A DNA stretch of 64,000 nt, taken from positions 1 through 64,000 of the forward strand of contig JAFXEB010000022.1 in the NCBI GenBank assembly GCA_017521025.1, in the 5' to 3' direction. Shown piece after piece: positions 34,727 through 43,389 of the stretch; position 1 is the stretch's first letter; every line of letters begins with the position of its first letter. The position numbers and the translations under genes were made by a program. This stretch comes from Clostridia bacterium (lineage in GTDB: Bacteria; Bacillota; Clostridia; Oscillospirales; CAG-382). Below the pieces are notes generated by a model, which worked only from the letters and a program-made list of their open reading frames with translations, made no database searches and had not been told where the DNA came from.

Positions 34727-36598
34727 TCATTCATTCCCTTCAAATTTCTTTATTGCAGTAAAGCCCGAAGGCGGAACCTTTATCTTGATGTAGTCACCCC
34801 AACCGTCATCGCAGGAGGACATAAGACCGTTGTTTACACAGCCGCCACCACCGTAATCGTTGCTGTCGCTGTTCAGTATTTCCTTATACACGCCCTTTTC
34901 GGTTACAAGGATGTTGTACTCCCTCTCCACGGGGGCGAAGTTAAGCACCACCGTGACGCAGTCGCCATTCTTGGCAAAACGGCGGTAAAGCAGAGTGTTA
35001 TCGTTTGCCCTGTCAGCATCAAGCCACTCAAAGCCTGCGCTGTCACCATCCTGCTCCCAAAGCGCCCTCTCCTCAAGGTAAAAGGCGTTAAGGTCGGAGA
35101 CGTAGCGCTGGAAGCGTGCGTGCATATCGTAGTCAAGCATAAACCATTCGAGGCTGTTGGCAAAATCCCACTCTCTGAACTGTGCAAATTCGCAGCCCAT
35201 AAAGAGAAGCTTTTTGCCCGGATGGGTCATCATATAACCCAAATAGGTCCTTGCAGTGGCAAATTTGTTGTGGTAATTACCCGTGCATTTATCCACCAAG
35301 GACTTTTTGCCGTGCACCACCTCGTCGTGAGAAATGGGAAGCACGTAGCGCTCCTTATAAGCGTACATCATCGAAAAGTTCATCTTGGTGTGCAGATCCT
35401 TGCGGTACACGGGGTCAGCCTCTATATATTTCAGGGTATCGTTCATCCACCCCATATTCCATTTCATGCTGAAGCCGAGGCCGTCACCGTGGGTTATGCC
35501 ATTATATGAGGTAGCCTCCTCCGCTATCATAAGCACGTCGGGATATCTCCCCTTCATCTCCCCGTTAAGCTTCTTAAAAAACGCAATGGTCTGGATGTTC
35601 ACGTTGCTGCCGTCGGGGTTAGGCAACCACTCACCCGCCTTCCTGCCGTAGTCAAGATACAACATAGAGGACACAGCGTCCACCCTCAAGCCATCTATAT
35701 GATACTTCTCTGCCCAATACATCGCATTGGATATGAGGAAGCAGCTTACCTCGTTACGTGCCACGTCAAAGCAACGGGTGCCCCACTCCTTATGCTCCTG
35801 CCTGTCCCACCCCTGATACTCGTACAGGGGACCGCCGTCAAACTCGTAAAGCCCGTGGGCGTCCTTGGGGAAGTGGGCAGGTACCCAGTCCATTATCACA
35901 CCCAGACCTGCCGAATGAAGCTTGTTGACAAAATACATAAAATCGTGAGGTGTGCCGAAGCGGGAGGTTGGTGCATAGTAGCCGCAGACCTGATACCCCC
36001 ATGAGCCGTCATAAGGATGCTCCGCAACCGGCATAAGCTCAACGTGGGTATATCCCATACGCTTAGCATAGGCAGAAAGCCTGTCGGCTATCTCACGGTA
36101 ATTGAGATACTCGCCGTTCTCGTCCCTTTGCCATGAGCCAAGGTGCACCTCGTATATATTCATAGGCACCGACGGAGTTTCGTTTCTTGCAAGGCAGGAG
36201 AAATGCTTACTGCGATACGCCATATAGCCTTCATCCGTCCACTCAAAACCTTCTATATCATAGATACGCGAGGCGGTGTTTGCCAAGGTCTCCGAATAAA
36301 AGGCGTAGGGGTCTGCCTTATAACGGCAGGTGCCGCAACGGTCTATGATATACTTGTACCTTGCACCGTCGCAAAGGTCAGGGTGGCTGTATGTAAGCTC
36401 CCACACACCGCCTATATCCTTCATTGGCAGGTCGGCTTTCCAATCATTGAAGTCGCCTGACAGATAAACCATATCTGCATTGGGTGCCCATACCCTGAAG
36501 GTATAGCTGCCGTCTTCATTAGGATGCGCACCAAGATACTCGTAGGCGTAGTAGTTCGTGCCCTGCTTGAACAGGTATAATGCCAGATTGTCAGCCAT
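34727..36598 (-). CDS. glgB: 1,4-alpha-glucan branching enzyme
   Basis: This 623-residue GH13 enzyme forms alpha-1,6 branches in glycogen. An N-terminal CBM48 domain (about 15-110) precedes the catalytic barrel with D307 (GLRVDAVSS), E360 (MIAEEATS) and the ISHDEVVHG aspartate. GGAGGG before the ATG at 36598 fixes the start; an ATG seven codons upstream is less well placed. It follows the WG-repeat gene by 21 bases and overlaps glgC. Confidence 0.97.
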   Translation of the reverse strand: MADNLALYLFKQGTNYYAYEYLGAHPNEDGSYTFRVWAPNADMVYLSGDFNDWKADLPMKDIGGVWELTYSHPDLCDGARYKYIIDRCGTCRYKADPYAFYSETLANTASRIYDIEGFEWTDEGYMAYRSKHFSCLARNETPSVPMNIYEVHLGSWQRDENGEYLNYREIADRLSAYAKRMGYTHVELMPVAEHPYDGSWGYQVCGYYAPTSRFGTPHDFMYFVNKLHSAGLGVIMDWVPAHFPKDAHGLYEFDGGPLYEYQGWDRQEHKEWGTRCFDVARNEVSCFLISNAMYWAEKYHIDGLRVDAVSSMLYLDYGRKAGEWLPNPDGSNVNIQTIAFFKKLNGEMKGRYPDVLMIAEEATSYNGITHGDGLGFSMKWNMGWMNDTLKYIEADPVYRKDLHTKMNFSMMYAYKERYVLPISHDEVVHGKKSLVDKCTGNYHNKFATARTYLGYMMTHPGKKLLFMGCEFAQFREWDFANSLEWFMLDYDMHARFQRYVSDLNAFYLEERALWEQDGDSAGFEWLDADRANDNTLLYRRFAKNGDCVTVVLNFAPVEREYNILVTEKGVYKEILNSDSNDYGGGGCVNNGLMSSCDDGWGDYIKIKVPPSGFTAIKKFEGNE

Positions 36599-36619
36599 AC
36601 TCAATCCCTCCGTTTTCAT

Positions 36620-37876
36620 CTATGAGGATATCTTGCCAAAAACGTAATTACCGTATTTTTGTTCGTATGCTATTATAACACCGTCCTGACAGTCGCTGAG
36701 GCTGTCATAGACCATTGGGATCACCGTGTTACCGTCAAGGTCGATCATACCCCACTTGCCGTCTGCACCGCAGACAGCCGCAAGCCCTTCATAAAAGGGG
36801 CGCCCATTAACATAATCGGGATCTGTTATCCAGCGAAGGCCGCTGCTCATATATCCGTACACAGCGCTATCCTCGCCGTTTGTATCGGCATAACTCTGAC
36901 GAAGGAGCAGCACGCCGTCGGTATAGGAAACCACGGAAAAGCCACTCGGTAACGGAACAGCCTTGCCGTTTCTGTCTATAACTATGCTCTCGCCCGAGGA
37001 GCTGTAAACACGAAGAAGCCCGTTCTTGTAGAAGAAGCAGCCCTCCGCCTCGGTACCGCTGCCCTTGGGTGCGTAGTACGGTGTGCCGTCCTTTGGGGTG
37101 ACAAGCTCACCTATGATATTATACACGAAAAGCCTGCCATCACCGTCCACGGCAACTATACGGTCCTCTGACACGCCGTATACATCGGCATATATGGGAG
37201 GGACTATCTCTCCACCGTCAGCACCGACCATACCGTAAAGACCGTTTACGCCGTAGACCCTGTAGCCACTGTCAGCCCCCGATGCATAGGAAGGGTAATA
37301 GCCGACGCCTTTATCGAAGTTCACCGCATCGTAGCTTGTGGTATGGAGACCGCCGTTTTCGTAATAATAATAGACGCCGTCCTTATAAAACAGCACTCTC
37401 CCCTCTCCGTCACGGATGTTCTGCATAACCGCACCGTCAAGGGAAGCTCCTATCTCGGCAAGACCGTCACATGGAGCGTGCACGGAAAGCGTATTGCCCG
37501 CCGCATCAGTACGCAGAACGTAGCCCATTCTGAGAGAAAGCCCGCCATCACCTATCACACCCAGCGGCTTCAAAGAAAACCTTGATATGAAGGTACTGCC
37601 CATTTGATAAACGCCCTTGTAAAGTCCGCCGTCAGTCACACCAAGGGACGACGCAAAGCTGTCGGCGGTAATGACCGTCGCCTCCTCGGAGGAGTCATTA
37701 TCTACATCCTCCCCCTCATCAGGAACGGCACCCTCCTCCTGCCTGAGATACATATAGTCCTCGTCCATAAAGGGGAGAGCACCTTTATCAAAAGCCATAA
37801 CGTAGACCACCGATATCACTACGGCGACTATGGCGAATAAATATTGATATAATCCGATAAGCAAGCTTTTTTTCAT
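36620..37876 (-). CDS. WG-repeat membrane-anchored protein
   Basis: This 418-residue protein has one N-terminal membrane segment (about residues 4-28), an acidic linker, then WG-type repeats (for example YGMVGADGGEIVPPIYADV and WGMIDLDGNTVIPMVYDS) that should form an extracytoplasmic beta structure. The promoter at 37921-37949 lies downstream of an in-frame ATG at 37972, so the start must be about 37876, although its ribosome site is weak. Leading the glycogen operon is unusual. A sensing or surface role tied to carbon storage is speculation. Confidence 0.82.
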   Translation of the reverse strand: MKKSLLIGLYQYLFAIVAVVISVVYVMAFDKGALPFMDEDYMYLRQEEGAVPDEGEDVDNDSSEEATVITADSFASSLGVTDGGLYKGVYQMGSTFISRFSLKPLGVIGDGGLSLRMGYVLRTDAAGNTLSVHAPCDGLAEIGASLDGAVMQNIRDGEGRVLFYKDGVYYYYENGGLHTTSYDAVNFDKGVGYYPSYASGADSGYRVYGVNGLYGMVGADGGEIVPPIYADVYGVSEDRIVAVDGDGRLFVYNIIGELVTPKDGTPYYAPKGSGTEAEGCFFYKNGLLRVYSSSGESIVIDRNGKAVPLPSGFSVVSYTDGVLLLRQSYADTNGEDSAVYGYMSSGLRWITDPDYVNGRPFYEGLAAVCGADGKWGMIDLDGNTVIPMVYDSLSDCQDGVIIAYEQKYGNYVFGKISS

Positions 37877-37920
37877 ACCGAATTCTTTCTTTTCCACCTT
37901 TGCATTATTACTCAAATCAC

Positions 37921-37949
37921 AGTATACACTATTTTGCCCGCTTTTGCAA
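37921..37949 (-). promoter_or_regulatory. Promoter of the glycogen operon
   Basis: On the minus strand TTGCAA (37944-37949) and TATACT (37921-37926) are 17 bases apart. It appears to drive eight genes from the WG-repeat gene to the sugar kinase, all on one strand with small gaps. Confidence 0.7.
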
Positions 37950-38051
37950 GATGATTTTATATTTTCTTCCACAATATATAGAGGAATTTCGGGCAGTTAT
38001 TCCGTTATGGTTAATTTTGTACAAAAAATTTAAAAAATTTCAAAAAAGCTA

Positions 38052-38080
38052 TTTACAAGTCGGAAAAATTGTGATACTAT
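38052..38080 (+). promoter_or_regulatory. Promoter of rpsO-pnp
   Basis: TTTACA (38052-38057) and TACTAT (38075-38080) are 17 bases apart, with TGA directly before the -10 (extended type). The predicted start near 38087 gives a leader of about 140 bases. Confidence 0.6.
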
Positions 38081-38086
38081 CTATGG

Positions 38087-38229
38087 AGATGCGGAAACAG
38101 GTTCGCATCAAGGAAATACGGTTGGCTCGGTTTACAGGTTTTAGGGCGCCATTTGGGCGGCGTTTCGCTTCACCGGACCTTTTGCCAAGCCTTCCCGAAT
38201 AAATTTTTTATTTTTTATGGAGGTGTACC
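38087..38229 (+). promoter_or_regulatory. Structured rpsO leader, candidate S15 autoregulatory RNA
   Basis: The leader contains a hairpin GATGCG/CGCATC (38088-38093 with 38104-38109), a long-range stem GGTTGGC with GCCAAGCC (38120-38126 with 38184-38191, one bulged G), and GC-rich inner segments around 38143-38160. Ribosomal protein S15 represses its own mRNA through 5' structures in several bacteria, and different lineages use different folds. I infer such a role from position and structure only. Confidence 0.45.
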
Positions 38230-38496
38230 ATGATATCCAAGGAAACCAAGCAGGCAATTATTAAGGAATACGCAGTTCACGAGGGCGACACAGGTTCTCC
38301 CGAGGTTCAGATCGCTGTTCTCACCAACAGAATCCAGTCCCTCACCGAGCACCTTAAGGCTAACCCCCATGACCATCATTCCAGAAGAGGTCTTCAGCAG
38401 ATGGTTGGTAAGAGAAAGAAGTTCCTCAACTACCTCATCAAGAACGACATCGAGCGCTATCGTTCCATTATCGAGAGACTTGGCCTGAGAAAGTAA
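38230..38496 (+). CDS. rpsO: 30S ribosomal protein S15
   Basis: This 88-residue protein is full-length S15, which binds 16S rRNA early in small-subunit assembly. [19 protein letters not shown] and [20 protein letters not shown] are the family signatures. GGAGGTG precedes the ATG. It lies 16 bases before pnp, the usual order in bacteria. Confidence 0.99.
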   Translation: MISKETKQAIIKEYAVHEGDTGSPEVQIAVLTNRIQSLTEHLKANPHDHHSRRGLQQMVGKRKKFLNYLIKNDIERYRSIIERLGLRK

Positions 38497-38512
38497 GAGA
38501 GAAGAATAAAGT

Positions 38513-40603
38513 ATGTTTGAGAATTACAGAGTATTTGAGACCACCCTTGCCGGCAGACCCTTTGTGGTTGAGACCGGTAAGATGGCACAGCTTGCCAACG
38601 GCTCTTGCCTCATACGCTACGGCGAAACGGCAATACTCGCTACGGCTACCGCTTCCAAGGCGCCCCGTGACGGTATAGATTTTCTGCCTCTTTCCGTAGA
38701 TTTTGAGGAAAGGCTTTATTCTGTTGGCAGAATCCCCGGTAGCTGGAACAGACGTGAAGGCAGACCCGGGCAGAGCGCTATCCTCACCAGCCGTGTTATC
38801 GACAGACCTATACGTCCTCTTTTCCCCAAGGATCTGAGAAACGACGTTAACCTTAACCTTATGGTTATGTCTGTTGACCCCGACTGCTCTCCCGAGATCG
38901 CAGGTATGATAGGTGCGTCCATCGCCCTTTCTATCTCCGACATTCCGTGGAACGGCCCTATTGCAGGCGTTTCTATCGGTCTTGTTGACGGCAAGCTTGT
39001 GGTAAACCCCACTGCCGAGCAGAAGGAGAACAACGAGCTTGAGCTTACCGTTGCCGCTTCCAGACAGAAGGTGGTAATGATAGAGGCAGGCGCTAAAGAG
39101 GTTGATGACGATACGGTTTACGAGGGCATTATGCTTGCTCACGAGACCATCAAGCCTCTTATTGATTTTATTGACAGCATCGTTGCCGAGATCGGCAAGG
39201 AAAAGTTTGCATACCCCTCTTGTGAGGTTGACCACGACCTGTTTGACAGGATCGAGGCTATGGTAGCCGAGGACGTTAAGGCTGCTCTCGACACCGATGA
39301 CAAGAGTGTACGTGATGCAAGGTTGCAGCCTATTTACGAGCGTGTTTATGAAGAGCTTGCAGAGGATTATCCCGACAGCAAGGTTATGATAGACGAGTGC
39401 ATGTACAAGCTGCAGAAGAAGATAGTACGCCACTGGCTCCTTACCGAGCAGAAGCGTGTTGACGGCAGACGTATGGACGAGATTCGTCCTCTCGCCGCTG
39501 AGGTAAGTCTTCTTCCCCGCACCCACGGCTCCGGTATGTTCACCAGAGGTCAGACTCAGGTCTGCTCTATTGCAACTCTCGCTCCCATCAGAGAGCAGCA
39601 GTTGCTTGACGGCATAGACCCCGAGGACACCAAGCGTTATATGCACCACTACAATATGCCCGGCTTCTCTGTTGGCGAGGCTAAGTCCTCCAGAAGCCCC
39701 GGCAGACGTGAGATCGGTCACGGCGCACTGGCTGAGCGTTCTCTTGAGCCCGTTCTCCCCTCCAAGGAGGAGTTCCCTTACGCTATCCGTGTAGTATCCG
39801 AGGTAATCAGCTCCAACGGTTCCACCTCTCAGGCTTCCGTTTGCGGCTCTACTCTCGCACTTATGGACGCAGGCGTTCCCATCTCCGCACCTGTTGCAGG
39901 TATCTCCTGCGGTCTTATTACCGAGGGTGAGAGATGGATGACTATGATAGATATCCAGGGTCTTGAGGACTTCTTTGGCGATATGGACTTTAAGGTTGCA
40001 GGCACAAAGAAGGGCATTACCTCTATTCAGATGGACCTGAAGATCGACGGTCTTACCCCTGAGATAATCCGTTCCGCTCTGGACACCACCCGCAAGGGCA
40101 GATTCTATATCATTGACGATATAATCCTCCCCTGCATCGGCGCACCCAGAGAAGACGTTTCCAAGTACGCACCCAAGATGATATCCACCAAGATACCCGT
40201 GGACAAGATCCGTGAGGTTATCGGTACCGGCGGCAAGGTCATCCAGAAGATCTGTGCTGATACAGGCGCTAAGATCGACATCGAGGATGACGGCTCCGTA
40301 TTCATTGCGGCTGTTGACAAGGAAGCAGGCTACAAGGCACTTGAGATCGTTAACGCTATCGCATTTGACCCCGAGATCGGCACCGTATTCACCGGTAAGG
40401 TTACCAGAATCCTTACTTTCGGCGCATTCGTTGAGTTTGCACCCGGTAAGGAGGGTCTCGTTCACATTTCCAAGCTTGACAAGAAGCGTGTCGGCAAGGT
40501 AGAGGACGTTGTTACCGTTGGTGATGAGATCAAGGTCAAGGTTATTGAGATAGACGATCAGGGCAGAATAAACCTCTCCCGCAAGGATGCTCTTGACGAC
40601 TGA
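38513..40603 (+). CDS. pnp: Polyribonucleotide nucleotidyltransferase (PNPase)
   Basis: This 696-residue 3'-5' phosphorolytic exoribonuclease has two RNase PH domains (about 10-230 and 320-545), the second carrying the active-site region around MDIQGLEDFFGDMDFKVAG. A KH domain (about 555-615, GTGGKVIQKI) and a C-terminal S1 domain (about 625-692) follow. It degrades and tails mRNA, often within a degradosome. Length and domains are complete. Confidence 0.98.
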   Translation: MFENYRVFETTLAGRPFVVETGKMAQLANGSCLIRYGETAILATATASKAPRDGIDFLPLSVDFEERLYSVGRIPGSWNRREGRPGQSAILTSRVIDRPIRPLFPKDLRNDVNLNLMVMSVDPDCSPEIAGMIGASIALSISDIPWNGPIAGVSIGLVDGKLVVNPTAEQKENNELELTVAASRQKVVMIEAGAKEVDDDTVYEGIMLAHETIKPLIDFIDSIVAEIGKEKFAYPSCEVDHDLFDRIEAMVAEDVKAALDTDDKSVRDARLQPIYERVYEELAEDYPDSKVMIDECMYKLQKKIVRHWLLTEQKRVDGRRMDEIRPLAAEVSLLPRTHGSGMFTRGQTQVCSIATLAPIREQQLLDGIDPEDTKRYMHHYNMPGFSVGEAKSSRSPGRREIGHGALAERSLEPVLPSKEEFPYAIRVVSEVISSNGSTSQASVCGSTLALMDAGVPISAPVAGISCGLITEGERWMTMIDIQGLEDFFGDMDFKVAGTKKGITSIQMDLKIDGLTPEIIRSALDTTRKGRFYIIDDIILPCIGAPREDVSKYAPKMISTKIPVDKIREVIGTGGKVIQKICADTGAKIDIEDDGSVFIAAVDKEAGYKALEIVNAIAFDPEIGTVFTGKVTRILTFGAFVEFAPGKEGLVHISKLDKKRVGKVEDVVTVGDEIKVKVIEIDDQGRINLSRKDALDD

Positions 40604-40625
40604 TTTTTACGCTGTATAACAAATT

Positions 40626-40654
40626 AAGGAGTTGCGATTTTGCAGCTCCTTTTT
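40626..40654 (+). terminator. Terminator after pnp
   Basis: AAGGAGTTGC pairs with GCAGCTCCTT (one G-U), followed by TTT. It lies 22 bases past the pnp stop. Confidence 0.8.
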
Positions 40655-40669
40655 GTATCTCCCCTCTTC

Positions 40670-40699
40670 TTGACAGGCTTTGCTTTTATGTGTTACAAT
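40670..40699 (+). promoter_or_regulatory. Promoter of the DUF3842 gene
   Basis: TTGACA (40670-40675) and TACAAT (40694-40699) are 18 bases apart with an extended TGT before the -10. It argues against starts upstream of 40700. Confidence 0.65.
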
Positions 40700-40729
40700 G
40701 CTTTTCAGGAAGGCGGTGTTTTACTTAAT

Positions 40730-41146
40730 ATGAAAAAGCTTATAGTGATAGACGGTCAGGGCGGAAGGCTCGGAAAACGGATAATAGAGCGTGTGCTTGA
40801 TATACTGCCCGAGGCTGAGATCATCGCAGTAGGTACAAACAGCACTGCCACGGCGGAGATGCTGAAGGGCGGCGCTAAGAAGGGGGCGTCGGGAGAAAAC
40901 GCTATAATCGTTGCCTGCCGAAGCGCAGATATAATTGCAGGCCCCGTAGGCATAATTGCCGCCGATGCCCTGATGGGAGAAATGACACCTGCAGCCGCAG
41001 GCGCCGTGGGTGCCTCTGCCGCCCACAAGGTACTGCTGCCTGTAAGCAAATGCGGGATAACCGTTGCAGGGGTCGGGGAGATGAATTTGTCTGCCCTTAT
41101 AAATGACGCCGCAGATATTATCGCAGGACTTCTCGGTAAGGCGTGA
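40730..41146 (+). CDS. DUF3842 family protein
   Basis: This 138-residue protein begins with a Rossmann-like strand and glycine loop (LIVIDGQGGRLGKRI) and has the repeated Ala/Gly-rich segments typical of DUF3842, a clostridial family of unknown function. NIAGPVGII-like and VGASAAHKVLLPV segments suggest a nucleotide-binding fold. The start at 40730 fits the promoter, although the AGGAAGG site is somewhat far (about 15 bases). It precedes the ECF transporter gene, which has its own promoter. Confidence 0.8.
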   Translation: MKKLIVIDGQGGRLGKRIIERVLDILPEAEIIAVGTNSTATAEMLKGGAKKGASGENAIIVACRSADIIAGPVGIIAADALMGEMTPAAAGAVGASAAHKVLLPVSKCGITVAGVGEMNLSALINDAADIIAGLLGKA

Positions 41147-41154
41147 TTTATAAC

Positions 41155-41183
41155 TTGACAAAAGGTCTGATATATGGTATATT
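41155..41183 (+). promoter_or_regulatory. Promoter of the ECF S-component gene
   Basis: TTGACA (41155-41160) and TATATT (41178-41183) are 17 bases apart, with TGG before the -10. The start would be near 41190, at the first base of the structured leader. Confidence 0.7.
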
Positions 41184-41189
41184 TTTCTG

Positions 41190-41313
41190 GGTGGCATGAA
41201 GCCCCACGGTAAGTCCCGAAGGACGAGATCTTATTTGCTCAACCTGCCGCACCTTCAAGATGCGGTGCTTCTCTGCAGAGAAGCGTAGATTTTGATATTT
41301 TGGGAGATACTGT
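41190..41313 (+). promoter_or_regulatory. Structured leader RNA, candidate riboswitch
   Basis: From the predicted start to the ATG the RNA can form several stems: GTCC-CGAA-GGAC (41213-41224), CCGCA/TGCGG (41247-41265) and GCTTCTC/GAGAAGC (41267-41284). The 5' GGTGGCA (41190-41196) can instead pair with TGC..CACC (41245-41253), which overlaps the second stem, so two exclusive folds are possible. This is the usual design of a metabolite switch, and vitamin ECF transporters are common targets. I do not recognise a known class. There is no strong U-tract, so translational control is likelier. Confidence 0.5.
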
Positions 41314-41844
41314 ATGAACAAGAACCTTAAAAAGCTGACTTATTCCGCCGTACTGCTTGCGTTGGCATTTTTGCTTCCCTTTATTACCGCAAACAATATG
41401 GAGCTTGGCAACGCCTTTTGCCTGATGCACATACCCGTGCTTCTGTGCGGCCTTATTTGCGGCCCCGTATGGGGTACCGCTATGGGTGCGGTTGCACCTC
41501 TTTTGAGGAGTGCCGTAATCGGCGCACCTCCCTTCCCCACCGTTGCTTTACCTATGGCCTTTGAGCTTGGTGCTTATGCCCTTGCGGCAGGTCTTATGTA
41601 TAAGCTATTGCCGAAAAGGATGCCCTACGTTTATCTGAGTCTGTGTGCCGCTATGGTTTTCGGGCGGATAGTGCACGGCACGGTCAAGTTTTTGCTGTAT
41701 GGCTTCAAGGGCGGCTTTTCGGGATACATTACCGGCACGGTGCTTGTTTCGTGGCCGGGCGTGCTGGTACAGCTTTTGCTGATACCGCTGATATTCATTG
41801 CACTTAAACGGGCAAAGCTTTTGCCTGAAAACAATAAAATTTAA
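41314..41844 (+). CDS. ECF transporter S component
   Basis: This 176-residue protein has six membrane segments of the vitamin-uptake S-component type (LALAFLLPFITANN, the GPVWGTAMGAVAPLLRSA segment and PMAFELGAYALAAG). The S component binds the vitamin and joins a shared ATPase/EcfT module encoded elsewhere. The substrate cannot be fixed; pantothenate, folate or a related cofactor are candidates by general likeness. GGGAG precedes the ATG. Control by the leader RNA is probable. Confidence 0.85.
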   Translation: MNKNLKKLTYSAVLLALAFLLPFITANNMELGNAFCLMHIPVLLCGLICGPVWGTAMGAVAPLLRSAVIGAPPFPTVALPMAFELGAYALAAGLMYKLLPKRMPYVYLSLCAAMVFGRIVHGTVKFLLYGFKGGFSGYITGTVLVSWPGVLVQLLLIPLIFIALKRAKLLPENNKI

Positions 41845-41861
41845 AAAAGGATGTATTTACC

Positions 41862-42386
41862 ATGAAGCTTAAGATCTTACTTGCTCTGCTTATGACCCTC
41901 GTTACCCTGTTTTCAGCTTGCGGCGGCGAGACCGCCGACTCCTCTGTTGCCGACAGCAGCGAGGAAGCTGTTTCCTCCGAGGAAAGCAGTGAAGAGGTTT
42001 TGGAATTCGTTCCCTTTATCGCAAAGGCTGTGAAGAAGGATGACGGTATCGTTACCGTTACCGTTTCTCTGCCTGCCAACGTAAGCTTTGGCTGTGTTTG
42101 CCTCAGCGTATCAAAGAACCTTGAGTACGTTGCAGACAGCATGAAGTCCGATATCGGCGCTACCATTAACCCCGCTTATTCCAAGGACGGCTTGAACGGT
42201 CAGTACGCAACCTTCGCTTCTATCGAGAGCTATGACGAGGGTGCTGTAGTATTTACCGCTGACTACAGGATCACAGGCGATAGCGCAGGCGCCGAGGATT
42301 TCACCTTCCCCAAATGGGAGCACGGCAATGAGCTTAAGCTCGTTTCCGACCAGAACGCCGGCACCATGACCGTTGATTTCAACTGA
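41862..42386 (+). CDS. Lipoprotein with a single beta-rich domain
   Basis: This 174-residue lipoprotein has a signal peptide with lipobox FSAC (Cys20), an acidic Ser/Glu linker (about 25-45), and a C-terminal domain of about 125 residues rich in alternating strands (GIVTVTVSLPANV and GAVVFTADYRIT). The pattern recalls carbohydrate-binding or cohesin-like beta sandwiches, but I see no decisive motif. It follows the ECF gene by 17 bases and may be co-transcribed. A terminator follows. Confidence 0.75.
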   Translation: MKLKILLALLMTLVTLFSACGGETADSSVADSSEEAVSSEESSEEVLEFVPFIAKAVKKDDGIVTVTVSLPANVSFGCVCLSVSKNLEYVADSMKSDIGATINPAYSKDGLNGQYATFASIESYDEGAVVFTADYRITGDSAGAEDFTFPKWEHGNELKLVSDQNAGTMTVDFN

Positions 42387-42411
42387 TCGGCACCAAATAG
42401 CTTATATTTTA

Positions 42412-42449
42412 AGAGCTGTAAAAAACGTGTTTTTTACAGCTCTCTTTTT
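42412..42449. terminator. Terminator after the lipoprotein gene
   Basis: AGAGCTGTAAAAAAC (42412-42426) and GTTTTTTACAGCTCT (42429-42443) form a perfect 15-bp stem, followed by CTTTTTA. Confidence 0.85.
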
Positions 42450-42505
42450 ATTCACTCAAGAAATTTGTTTATTTATTGCGTTCCAAACGGTTTTTACGTC
42501 CTCTG

Positions 42506-43087
42506 CTATTTTTCGAGAGAGAGAACGACCGTAATAACCGCCAGCATTATCACACTGGAGTTCATCCCGGAAAGCAGGCTCAGCACCAGTCCCGCACCGC
42601 ACATAAAGAGCACAGAGAAGCTGTTAAGCGTGCTTATCGCACTGAACGCCGCATACTCGTCATATCTCATAGAAAGCAGTATCCGTGCCGCCTCGCCCCC
42701 GTCCAGCGTTTTAGCTGGCAACAGATTTACCAAGGCGTAGCAAATGCAGGCGGCGAAATAGAGTTTTCCGTAGATGCCGAAAACAGAAAACAGCCCCAAG
42801 GGGGCAAGAGCGAGGTTTGCGGCTATACCGCCCACGGATATGGCAAGCTCCTTGGGATAGCTTTGCATGCCGCCGTAATACATTCTGCCGCCCCAAAGCT
42901 CGATATCAAAACGGTCCACGCTGACGCCGCAAAGAAAAGCGGCAAGTATGTGGCCGCCCTCATGCACTGCCGCCGCAAGAAATATTGCGATAAAAGCAGG
43001 CAAGCCGTTAAGCAACACCAGAAAGCTTACGCCCAGAGGGACCAGCAGGTTGAGTCTTATACCTTTTTTAGGAAAGCTTATATACAT
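42506..43087 (-). CDS. Site-2 protease (M50), SpoIVFB-like
   Basis: This 193-residue intramembrane zinc protease has HEGGH (H42, E43, H46) in the second membrane segment and the partner aspartate D129 in NLLPAKTLDGG. Five or six hydrophobic segments are seen. Small M50 proteins of this type include SpoIVFB, which releases pro-sigma-K in the mother cell. Its position beside spoIIGA-sigE supports a sporulation role by inference, but no SpoIVFA partner is adjacent; the small membrane protein upstream might serve. Its ribosome site lies within the end of that upstream gene. Confidence 0.88.
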   Translation of the reverse strand: MYISFPKKGIRLNLLVPLGVSFLVLLNGLPAFIAIFLAAAVHEGGHILAAFLCGVSVDRFDIELWGGRMYYGGMQSYPKELAISVGGIAANLALAPLGLFSVFGIYGKLYFAACICYALVNLLPAKTLDGGEAARILLSMRYDEYAAFSAISTLNSFSVLFMCGAGLVLSLLSGMNSSVIMLAVITVVLSLEK

Positions 43088-43093
43088 AGCCGA

Positions 43094-43282
43094 TTACCTT
43101 AGCAGATCAAGAAATGCTGTGTTGCGGCTCGGGGTATTGCCAAAGCCGCCGAACACCTGCAATGCCGCAGACCCTGACAGCTCTGCCTCTTTTATGAGAT
43201 ATACACCCGTAAAGACTATTATTGCCGCAAGAATCAGCCACAGAAAAACGTTTTTTACACCCGAATTGAATTTTGGATACAT
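43094..43282 (-). CDS. Small single-pass membrane protein
   Basis: This 62-residue protein has one membrane segment (about 12-30) flanked by basic residues at the N-terminus and a Gly/Ser-rich tail. A strong AAGGAGG precedes the ATG. It ends six bases before the site-2 protease start, with that gene's ribosome site inside its last codons, so the two are coupled. I do not recognise the family. It could anchor or inhibit the protease. Confidence 0.7.
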   Translation of the reverse strand: MYPKFNSGVKNVFLWLILAAIIVFTGVYLIKEAELSGSAALQVFGGFGNTPSRNTAFLDLLR

Positions 43283-43329
43283 AAATTAATCCTCCTTACC
43301 CTAAAAAATATTAAGCGTCCCCTTAAATT

Positions 43330-43363
43330 ATGACATTTTTTATGGGGTGGCGGCGTATATAAT
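43330..43363 (+). promoter_or_regulatory. Candidate spoIIG-type promoter with 22-bp spacer
   Basis: ATGACA (43330-43335) and TATAAT (43358-43363) are 22 bases apart. The B. subtilis spoIIG promoter has the same unusual 22-base spacing and needs Spo0A to position polymerase. I see no perfect Spo0A box, only a loose match around the -35. Confidence 0.5.
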
Positions 43364-43389
43364 TCCCGTGAAGGAGGGAGACGGCGGTA

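Noticed and set aside
38468-40465. 665-codon open frame on the minus strand
   Set aside because: It lies fully antisense to pnp, which has complete domains. The frame is open because of codon bias; no ribosome site or recognisable domain.
41190-41313. T-box leader
   Set aside because: GGGTGGCA recalls the T-box sequence AGGGTGGNACCGCG, but the rest of the motif and the specifier stem are missing.
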